A DNA stretch of 64,000 nt from Clostridium uliginosum. Its GTDB lineage: Bacteria > Bacillota > Clostridia > Clostridiales > Clostridiaceae. The position numbers were made by a program, and so were the translations under genes. The first letter of the stretch is position 1. Each line of letters opens with the position of its first letter. Below, piece by piece: positions 53,222 through 59,675 of this stretch. The notes under the pieces were generated by a model that was not told where the DNA came from, ran no database searches, and saw only the letters and a list, made by a program, of their open reading frames with translations. The stretch lies in NCBI RefSeq assembly GCF_900112485.1, contig NZ_FOMG01000011.1, forward strand, positions 47,487 through 111,486, read 5' to 3'.

Positions 53222-54586
53222 ATGAACAAAATTCAAAAGGAAAAAGGATCTATTATTTTTATTGTCTTTATTTGCATAGCCGCTGCTTTTGGTGGGCTAC
53301 TATATGGATATGATTCAGCTGTTATTTCAGGGGCAATTGAATCAATTCAAGCTAAATTCCAATTTAGTAGTGCAATGGTTGGATTTGTAGTTTCAAGTAT
53401 TTTAATCGGTGGAGTTATTGGAGTATTAATTTCCGGTTCTTTTAGTGATTGGATAGGTCGTAAAAAGGTACTAGCAATTTCAGCAATATTATTTGCAGTA
53501 TCCTCAGTTATCCAATCTCTTGCACCAAATGTAGCAGTTATTATTTTAGCACGTTTAGTTGGGGGCGTTGGTATTGGAATGGCTTCTGTATTATCAGTTA
53601 CATATATTTCTGAAGTTGCACCTTCTCATATGAGAGGACGTTTAGGTTCAACTTATCAATTTGCTTGTGCTATTGGTATTGTATCTGTTTATTTTATTAA
53701 TGCTGGCATAATGAATGGTGCTGATTCAGTATGGAAAATTAATACTGGATGGCGTTTAATTTTAGGACTAGCTGGTGTTCCTGCATTGCTTTACCTACTT
53801 ATTTTATTGCCAATACCTGAAAGTCCAAGATGGTTAATAGCTAAAGGTAAAAGTGAAGAAGCCAAAATAATTTTAGAAAAGATTAATGGAACTCTAGAAG
53901 CTAATAAAGAGCTCATTAATATTCAACATTCAATTAAAGTTAATAAAAAAAATTCATGGTCTGATTTTAAATCTCCAGGAATAAAAAAAGCACTTAGAGT
54001 AGGTATTATCTTAGCTGTATTGCAACAATTAGTGGGTATCAATGTTATTATTTATTATGCTCCACAAGTATTTAAAGCAGCTGGTGCAAATGGAGATATG
54101 GGAACACTTACTATTTCAATGATAGGTGTAGCAGCTTTCGCAGGTGTATTTTGTTCTATGTGGCTTATTGATAAAATTGGTCGTAAAAAACTTTTAATGC
54201 TTGGTAGTTTAGGTATGGCTTGCATGCAAGGTCTTGTTGGTATTTCGCTACATTTTAATTTGAATTTAGGAATATTAACAAGTATTTTCATTGTATTATA
54301 CTTATTTTTGTTTAATGTTTCTATGGGACCTGTTGTATGGGTTATCCTAGGTGAAATTTTTCCAAACCAAGTTCGTGGAAGAGCAATGTCAATTGCAACA
54401 TTTTTTATGTGGGTAGCAAATTGGATGATTTCACAATTGTTCCCAATAATTTTATCTCGTTTCGGCGGTGGAATAACATTTAGTTTCTTTGGTATGATGT
54501 GTATTATTTCTTTCTTCTATACATGGGTAGCACTTCCAGAAACAAAAGACAAATCACTTGAAGAGATAGAACAAATTTGGGTTTAA
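53222..54586 (+). CDS. MFS sugar/proton symporter (SP family)
   Basis: 454 residues, twelve helices. Family signatures: GLLYGYDSAVISGA in helix 1, DWIGRKK and DKIGRKK in the two A-loops, PESPRWL after helix 6 and VALPETKDKSLEEIE at the end. This places it with XylE/AraE/IolT-type carriers for pentoses, hexoses or inositol; the substrate cannot be fixed. Ribosome site AAAGGAGG. Divergent from the esterase and LacI genes and probably controlled by the latter. Confidence 0.92.
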   Translation: MNKIQKEKGSIIFIVFICIAAAFGGLLYGYDSAVISGAIESIQAKFQFSSAMVGFVVSSILIGGVIGVLISGSFSDWIGRKKVLAISAILFAVSSVIQSLAPNVAVIILARLVGGVGIGMASVLSVTYISEVAPSHMRGRLGSTYQFACAIGIVSVYFINAGIMNGADSVWKINTGWRLILGLAGVPALLYLLILLPIPESPRWLIAKGKSEEAKIILEKINGTLEANKELINIQHSIKVNKKNSWSDFKSPGIKKALRVGIILAVLQQLVGINVIIYYAPQVFKAAGANGDMGTLTISMIGVAAFAGVFCSMWLIDKIGRKKLLMLGSLGMACMQGLVGISLHFNLNLGILTSIFIVLYLFLFNVSMGPVVWVILGEIFPNQVRGRAMSIATFFMWVANWMISQLFPIILSRFGGGITFSFFGMMCIISFFYTWVALPETKDKSLEEIEQIWV

Positions 54587-54716
54587 AATAGTTGCTTTAG
54601 CCAACAAACCTGTTATACAATGGAAATTAAATTAAAAACTATTTTTAATTCGAAGGGATAAATATTCAGGGTAAAGATATATTTGAGGTTTACGTTTATA
54701 GCTTAATATAAAATAA

Positions 54717-54746
54717 AAAACACCTATACGTAAGTATAGGTGTTTT
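54717..54746 (-). terminator. Terminator of the initiator tRNA gene
   Basis: Arms AACACCTATAC and GTATAGGTGTT around GTAA-type loop; on the minus strand it ends in TTTTTTATTTT directly after the tRNA. Confidence 0.85.
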
Positions 54747-54747
54747 A

Positions 54748-54823
<76 letters not shown>

Positions 54824-55090
54824 TCAATATATTTGTAAGGCTTGTCTAGATTCTTACTATACCTTAACAAATACTGAAAGTCAAGGAAATTAAATATATG
54901 CTTAGCAGTAAGTGTAGTAAGATAATTACCATTTGTATATATTACCGGTAAACAAGAAACATTGGGAGATAATTAAATATTATATTGACAAATTAAATCT
55001 ACAAATGTAAACAAAAAAGTAATATGAAGTTGATTTAAATATTATCTTATGCTAAAATTCATTTATTAGTTGAAATTTAAAAAATCTATA

Positions 55091-55216
55091 TAGTTTTCTA
55101 GGGTTCCGCAGTTTATAACTGGCAGGTCCGAGAGAAAGCGCACAGTTAATTGTGTACACGGAAGGATAAAAGCCTGGGAGATATTTTAATAATATTTCTT
55201 TTGGCTTTTTTATTTT
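55091..55216 (+). ncRNA. Guanidine-I (ykkC class) riboswitch with terminator platform
   Basis: Conserved blocks CTAGGGTTCCG, GGTCCGAGAG, ACACGG and GGATAAAAGCCTGGGAGA appear in the known order. The 3' conserved AAAAGCC can instead pair with GGCTTTT at 55203-55209 to form a terminator ending in T residues, so guanidine binding should allow read-through into gdx. Recognised from the published consensus. Confidence 0.93.
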
Positions 55217-55302
55217 TTACTTATTTTAGAATTATGCCAAGAAATATTATCATTATATTAATTGTAAAATAAAGAATACACTAATTTAAGGAGTGAGAAA
55301 TT

Positions 55303-55614
55303 ATGGAATGGGTTTATTTAGTGATAGCAGGATTTTTTGAAGTAGGGTGGGCAATTGGATTAAAATATTCACAAGGATTTACAAAAATGATACCTAGTAT
55401 GTTAACTTTAATAGGGATGATTGCAAGTTTCTATTTTTTATCATTATCTCTAAAAAACCTTCCAATAGGTACTGCATATGCAATTTGGACAGGTATAGGA
55501 ACTGTAGGAACTGTCATTCTAGGTATTGTTTTGTTTAAAGAACCATTTGATGCTATGCGTATAATTTGTATTGTATTAATAGTTAGTGGAATTATTGGAT
55601 TAAAATTAACATAG
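55303..55614 (+). CDS. gdx: Guanidinium exporter, SMR family (SugE/Gdx)
   Basis: 103 residues, four helices, the minimal SMR size. The Gdx/SugE subgroup signature is clear: FFEVGWAIGLKYSQGFT with the essential Glu13, and PIGTAYAIWTGIGTVGT. Exports guanidinium in exchange for two protons as a dual-topology dimer. Placed 86 bp after the guanidine-I riboswitch, which both confirms the substrate and explains the regulation. Ribosome site AAGGAGTG. Confidence 0.95.
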   Translation: MEWVYLVIAGFFEVGWAIGLKYSQGFTKMIPSMLTLIGMIASFYFLSLSLKNLPIGTAYAIWTGIGTVGTVILGIVLFKEPFDAMRIICIVLIVSGIIGLKLT

Positions 55615-55768
55615 CTATACCAATAATATCAAATGAAGTAATAGGAATATGATAAGAAATTACTAAAAATAATTAGTTTAGTATTTATAAAAAGGAAGGA
55701 TGAAACTAAAAGATGGTAGGAAAAATATTAATTTAAAAGAATATCATTATAAATTATGAGGTGAAAAA

Positions 55769-56224
55769 ATGAATAATAAAATATTTGTAAATTCTGCAAA
55801 GGAAATAGATATAGACATTTGGATGAATTTAATTGAAATTGTTAAGGATAATTTTCCAGGATTAGTTCTTGAAGATTATAGAAAAATTTTAAAAGAAAGT
55901 ATTAAAGAAAGAAACGCTTTGATTGTCAAAGATAACACTAATGCAATTGGAGTATTAATATTTTCGTATGAAAATAAGGAAATCGCTTTTCTTGCAGTGC
56001 ACCCAGAGTATAGAAAAAAAGGGATAGCCACTGCTCTAATTGAAAAAATGTATGAACATTTTCCAAAAGGCTCAGAAATTATAGTAACTACCTATAGAGA
56101 AAATGATGTTAAAGGAAAAGCTGCAAGAGCATTATATAAAAATTTAGGATTTGTTGAAGAAGAACTAATTATGGAATTTGGGTACCCATGTCAAAAATTT
56201 GTTTTTAAAGGAAGTAAATTTTAA
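55769..56224 (+). CDS. GNAT-family N-acetyltransferase
   Basis: 151 residues, single GNAT domain. The acetyl-CoA loop is HPEYRKKGIATALIE (R/Q-x-x-G-x-A type), and ARALYKNLGFVEEE is the usual C-terminal motif. Substrate unknown; not obviously tied to gdx, although it lies 155 bp downstream in the same direction. Ribosome site GAGGTG before ATG. Confidence 0.85.
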   Translation: MNNKIFVNSAKEIDIDIWMNLIEIVKDNFPGLVLEDYRKILKESIKERNALIVKDNTNAIGVLIFSYENKEIAFLAVHPEYRKKGIATALIEKMYEHFPKGSEIIVTTYRENDVKGKAARALYKNLGFVEEELIMEFGYPCQKFVFKGSKF

Positions 56225-56238
56225 TAATATTTTGGTGC

Positions 56239-57150
56239 TTAATGGATAGTTTTAATATTTTGTTTGATAAAAGTTAATAGCATATCTCCTAGTTCAACCA
56301 TAGATCTATTTTTTGTTTGTATAAACCATAATGAAGGACTAATTGCATCAATATCTTCTTCAATTGAAAGTATTTTTATATGATCTATCTTTTCTGGAAA
56401 GTCATTTATTATAGTATAATCAGGACCAAATGAAATGGCTATATTTTCTTTAATAGCATTCATAATAGAATTAAGATTATTGGTTTCAAATAAAATATTT
56501 GCTGACTTTTGAGTTTTAGCTTCTAAATTGCTTAAATAGTTTAATATGAAATCATCTTGATAAATAGCTAATGGCTGTTTAATAATTTCATCATATGTCA
56601 AAATATTATTGTAAGCTAGAGCAGAAAGTTTGTTTATTGCAAAACAAAATGAACCATTTGTAACTTTAGTGAGGTCATATGGAAGATTGTGATTTTTTAT
56701 ATTATCAGTAAAAGCAATTAGAGCAAAATCTAATTTCTCTTGTTGTAGTGATTTTAAAAGTTCTGTAGTATTTTGTTCGATAATTGAAACTTGAATAAAA
56801 GGAAATTCAGTTTGTAATACTTTTATGGATTTTATAAGGGGGTAGTTGACACCAGGAATAGAACCAATTATTAATTTGATTTTAGGAAAATTAAATTTAT
56901 TAGAAGTATATGAATAGATATCACGTTGTTTTTGTAATATAACATGAGAATTTTTAATTATGTATTGTCCTTGAGTAGTTGCAAAAGTACCTTGTTTTGA
57001 ACGATTAAATATAGTAATTCCAAGTTCTTTTTCTAAATTTGAAACTGCTTGACTAACAGCTGAAGTAGTTAGATGAAGTTTATTTGCAGTTTTGGAAAAG
57101 CTTTTTTCTTGTGATAATGTAGTAATAATTTTAAGTTGTTCAAAATTCAT
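56239..57150 (-). CDS. LysR-family transcriptional regulator
   Basis: 303 residues. N-terminal winged helix-turn-helix (SFSKTANKLHLTTSAVSQAV, NLEKELGITIFNRSK) and a C-terminal substrate-binding domain (about 88-295). Ribosome site AAAGGAGATC. It is divergent from the choloylglycine-hydrolase-type gene at 57442, the classic LysR/target arrangement, so that gene is the likely target. Confidence 0.9.
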   Translation of the reverse strand: MNFEQLKIITTLSQEKSFSKTANKLHLTTSAVSQAVSNLEKELGITIFNRSKQGTFATTQGQYIIKNSHVILQKQRDIYSYTSNKFNFPKIKLIIGSIPGVNYPLIKSIKVLQTEFPFIQVSIIEQNTTELLKSLQQEKLDFALIAFTDNIKNHNLPYDLTKVTNGSFCFAINKLSALAYNNILTYDEIIKQPLAIYQDDFILNYLSNLEAKTQKSANILFETNNLNSIMNAIKENIAISFGPDYTIINDFPEKIDHIKILSIEEDIDAISPSLWFIQTKNRSMVELGDMLLTFIKQNIKTIH

Positions 57151-57441
57151 AGTATAGATCTCCTTTTACATTTAATTTTACTTAACAATAAGTTAATTAT
57201 ATTTAATTTTACTTAAATACATTCGAGTTGTAAACTTATAATATCAAGATATTCTTAGATTCAGATGGAGTTTGCTAGAGTTTTTATTCTCAAATATAGT
57301 TTTCTTATATGAATACATTATATCCATCTGAGTATTAGGAAAACTTATTTGGGGATGTAACAACTCTTAGTTATATATTTCAGAATATGAAGTATTATAG
57401 TCGTAAACATTGGATAAATTAAGTAGAAGGAAGTGTTAAAA
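57151..57441. promoter_or_regulatory. Divergent LysR/hydrolase control region
   Basis: Two direct copies of TTTAATTTTACTTAA about 30 bp apart (near 57171 and 57200) lie by the LysR start. A perfect 9-bp inverted pair TCAGATGGA (57261-57269) and TCCATCTGA (57323-57331) lies nearer the hydrolase. Either could be a LysR site; not proven. Confidence 0.4.
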
Positions 57442-58431
57442 ATGTGTACTAGTTTAACATTAGAAACAAAAAATGGACAACATTTACTTGGACGTACAAT
57501 GGATTTTGCAATTGAATTTAATCAGTCAATTAATATTATTCCAAGAAATTATGGATGGACTAATATTATAGATAAGCAAGAAAGAAAAACAAAATATGCT
57601 TTTATAGGTATGTCAGTTATTATAGATGGACATCCAATTTTAGCTGATGGATTAAATGAAAAAGGATTAATGTGTGCAACGCTTTATTTACCAGGTTTTG
57701 CGGAATATTCAAAAATAGAAGTTAAAGATAAAGAAAATATTACATCATATGATTTTGTATTATGGGCATTATCTCAATTTGAAAATTTAGATGAAGTAAA
57801 AATAGCATTAAAAGATTTAGAAATTATTGATAAGCCTCTTTCTTTATTAAATTTAACACCACCATTACATTGGATTTTATCTGATAAATCAGGAAAAAGT
57901 ATTGTTGTTGAAAGAACAGCTACAGGATTACATGTTTTTGATAATCCAGTTGGAGTTATGACAAATAGTCCAGATTTTCAATGGCATTTAACTAATTTAC
58001 GCCAATATATTGCTGTAAGATCTAAACAATTTGATCCAATTACATGGGGGGATTTAGATTTATCTGCATTTAGCCAAGGTTCAGGCACATTTGGTTTACC
58101 AGGAGATTTTACTCCTTCTTCTCGTTTTGTTAGAGCAACATATTTAAAAAATAATTTAACACATATTGATAATGAAATTGAAGGAATTAATGGTATTTTT
58201 CATATCCTTTCTAATTGTCAAATACCTAAAGGTGCAGTTGTGACGAGTGAAGGAAGTGAAGATATTACAATATATACATCTGCAATGTGTAGTGAATCAG
58301 GTACATATTATTATAATACATATGATAATTGTCAAATTTCAGCTATTAAGCTATTTAATGAAGAATTAGATAGTATTCATATTAAATCTTATCCTATTAG
58401 AAATGAACAAACAATTTTCAGAGAAAATTAA
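57442..58431 (+). CDS. Choloylglycine hydrolase-family Ntn hydrolase (bile salt hydrolase / penicillin V acylase type)
   Basis: Cleaves a linear amide bond (conjugated bile salts, penicillin V or N-acyl amino acids/homoserine lactones). The protein must begin MCTSLTL so that Cys2 becomes the N-terminal nucleophile; this fixes the start at ATG 57442, preceded by GAAGGAAGTG, not at 57433. GRTMDF (Arg and Asp), ASN-type NSPDFQWHL and LPGDFTPSSRFVR are the other active-site blocks. 329 residues, normal size. No signal peptide, so cytoplasmic. Whether it prefers bile salts cannot be told. Confidence 0.9.
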   Translation: MCTSLTLETKNGQHLLGRTMDFAIEFNQSINIIPRNYGWTNIIDKQERKTKYAFIGMSVIIDGHPILADGLNEKGLMCATLYLPGFAEYSKIEVKDKENITSYDFVLWALSQFENLDEVKIALKDLEIIDKPLSLLNLTPPLHWILSDKSGKSIVVERTATGLHVFDNPVGVMTNSPDFQWHLTNLRQYIAVRSKQFDPITWGDLDLSAFSQGSGTFGLPGDFTPSSRFVRATYLKNNLTHIDNEIEGINGIFHILSNCQIPKGAVVTSEGSEDITIYTSAMCSESGTYYYNTYDNCQISAIKLFNEELDSIHIKSYPIRNEQTIFREN

Positions 58432-58448
58432 ATTAATCAAGTGATTTT

Positions 58449-58498
58449 AAGGTTCAAGTTGGGTTTGCTTATGAGAAATACCTATCCATTTGAACCTT
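58449..58498 (+). terminator. Hairpin after the hydrolase gene
   Basis: Perfect arms AAGGTTCAA/TTGAACCTT with a 32-base loop; no T-run, so a weak terminator at best. The region 58500-58884 beyond it is AT-rich and shows only a 24-bp interrupted palindrome around ATCGATGAAATATCGAT (about 58805). Confidence 0.5.
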
Positions 58499-58884
58499 AG
58501 AAGATGAAGCCTTAACATTTCCATAATATCCAGCCTCCTTTTAATCTATATTATTATTTATCATCATTTTATTAAGATTAGCATAAAATATATGTATTTT
58601 GCTATATCTTAAACTGAGTTAAATTTACATTTTATTAATTTTATGGTAAAATATGTATTAGAAATGGGAACAAACATTTATTTTACATTGTTTAAAATTT
58701 TTATTAAGTGCAATTTTCAATTTATAGAGTATTACTTTTAATTTAATTTTTATATTAAAATTTTAATATTATTTATTATTTGAGAGATTTTAGACTCAAA
58801 TAGAATCGATGAAATATCGATTATGATATTATTTTGACAAAATTACTATTAATATGAAAAAAATGAAAAAAATATTAAAAAGTA

Positions 58885-58911
58885 TAAAGTTTTACAAGTA
58901 TTGTACGATAA
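58885..58911 (+). promoter_or_regulatory. Sigma-28 (SigD/FliA) promoter upstream of RNA element 1 and csrA
   Basis: TAAA (58885-58888), exactly 15 bp, TACGATAA (58904-58911); the flagellar sigma factor consensus is TAAA-N15-GCCGATAA. Start of transcription is expected near 58918. Confidence 0.75.
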
Positions 58912-58917
58912 TTTAAA

Positions 58918-59022
58918 TATAGAATTTATAAATTAAATAATATAAACTCAGGAGGAGTAAAAGCATGCAAGTAAAGCACAGGAGGTGCAATTTTACTAGC
59001 ATAGTCTTTTATTTCTTTTTTT
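58918..59022 (+). ncRNA. GGA-hairpin RNA element 1 (candidate CsrA-binding RNA / attenuator)
   Basis: CTCAGGAGGAG (58947-58957) precedes a long stem: AAAAG/CTTTT, ATGC/GCAT, AGTAAA/TTTACT, then GCAC/GTGC closing the five-base loop AGGAG (58980-58984). T-rich tail 59006-59022. GGA triplets in single-stranded 5' sequence and in the apical loop, about 30 bases apart, fit the two sites of a CsrA dimer. Directly upstream of csrA. Confidence 0.7.
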
Positions 59023-59080
59023 AATTTATAAAAAAATGTAAAATATATAAGAAAATGTTTATTTCAAGGAGGAAATTTGG

Positions 59081-59236
59081 ATGTTAGTATTAGGAAGAAA
59101 ACCTGGGGAATTTGTTATGATTGGAAAAGATATAAAAGTTATGGTTATTAAAACCGAAGATGGAGATCTAAGATTAGCAATAGATGCACCAAAGGATATT
59201 AAGATAACTAGAGGAGAAATACTAGTACACGACTAG
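59081..59236 (+). CDS. csrA: Carbon storage regulator, unusually short (51 aa)
   Basis: RNA-binding translational regulator. MLVLGRKPGEFVMIG is the CsrA N-terminus with Leu4 and Arg6; the last strand ITRGEILVHD keeps Arg44, the main GGA-binding residue. The protein ends there: the C-terminal helix and tail of usual 60-75 residue members, the region that FliW touches in Bacillus, is missing. Both beta-sheets of the swapped dimer should still form. Ribosome site CAAGGAGG at normal spacing, itself a GGA sequence, so autoregulation is possible. It lies 58 bp after RNA element 1 and can be reached by read-through from its sigma-28 promoter. No fliW in the window. Confidence 0.92.
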   Translation: MLVLGRKPGEFVMIGKDIKVMVIKTEDGDLRLAIDAPKDIKITRGEILVHD

Positions 59237-59296
59237 TTTCAGAATGTGCTATATATGATTTTAGAATATAAAAACATAAATTTCTAAAAAATACTA

Positions 59297-59323
59297 TAAA
59301 GTTATTTATTAAGGTAACGATAA
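59297..59323 (+). promoter_or_regulatory. Sigma-28 promoter upstream of RNA element 2 and flagellin
   Basis: TAAA (59297-59300), 15 bp, AACGATAA (59316-59323). Same spacing and -10 core as the promoter at 58885. No comparably good promoter lies closer to flagellin. Confidence 0.75.
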
Positions 59324-59330
59324 TTAAGTA

Positions 59331-59422
59331 TAAATAGAAAAAATAGCTCAGGAGGAGCAAATTAATTTAAGCAAGTTGCAGGATGCAAAATTTGTTTAAA
59401 TTAGTTTGCTCTTTTATTTTTT
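59331..59422 (+). ncRNA. GGA-hairpin RNA element 2 (candidate CsrA-binding RNA / attenuator)
   Basis: CTCAGGAGGAG at 59347-59357; stem GAGCAAA/TTTGCTC (59355-59361, 59405-59411), TAATTTAA/TTAAATTA, then TTGC/GCAA closing the loop AGGAT (59380-59384). The U-run TTTTATTTTTT follows immediately. Same design as elements 1 and 3 but different stem sequence. Confidence 0.72.
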
Positions 59423-59443
59423 CTATAATTATATTTTTAAAAT

Positions 59444-59520
59444 GGCTTTGTTTTAAAATAATGTTGATATTGCAATATAAAGCCTATTGATGGAAAAATT
59501 TACTTATATTTTAAAATTTA
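59444..59520. repeat. Family A left half, A10, between RNA elements 2 and 3
   Basis: GGCTTTGTTTTAAAATAATGTTGATATTG followed by AATATAAAGCC and a diverged TGGAAAAATTTACTT segment. No right end. It may have inserted into the flagellin leader and separated element 3 from an original promoter. Confidence 0.6.
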
Positions 59521-59528
59521 ATACAAGT

Positions 59529-59591
59529 CTCAGGAAGAGCAATTAATTAATTCTGGTAGGAAACCGGAGTTCGTTAATTGCTCTTTTTTTT
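59529..59591 (+). ncRNA. GGA-hairpin RNA element 3 in the flagellin leader
   Basis: CTCAGGA at 59529-59535; stem GAGCAATTAA/TTAATTGCTC (59537-59546, 59574-59583); apex CTGGT/ACCGG closing the loop AGGAA (59558-59562); eight T residues after. A perfect terminator shape that nonetheless lies between the only good promoter and the flagellin gene. Confidence 0.75.
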
Positions 59592-59629
59592 GTTAGTTCA
59601 CCCGAAAGGGTTACTATAAATTTCAAAAC

Positions 59630-59667
59630 AGTGGAACAAGGATGTCCACTTTAAAATTCAAGGAGGT
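59630..59667 (+). promoter_or_regulatory. Predicted CsrA operator in the flagellin 5' leader
   Basis: AGTGGA (59630-59635) and TCCACT (59645-59650) form a stem with loop ACAAGGATG; with the next base it reads ACAAGGATGT, the CsrA selection consensus. A second GGA lies in the ribosome site CAAGGAGG (59660-59667). The two-site layout matches the hag leader of Bacillus. Confidence 0.75.
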
Positions 59668-59675
59668 AGAAAATT

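Noticed and set aside
59444..59480. A third sigma-28 promoter before RNA element 3 (TAAA, 15 bp, CAATATAA)
   Set aside because: It lies within the family A repeat end, and the -10 matches only about half of the consensus, so the spacing is likely chance.
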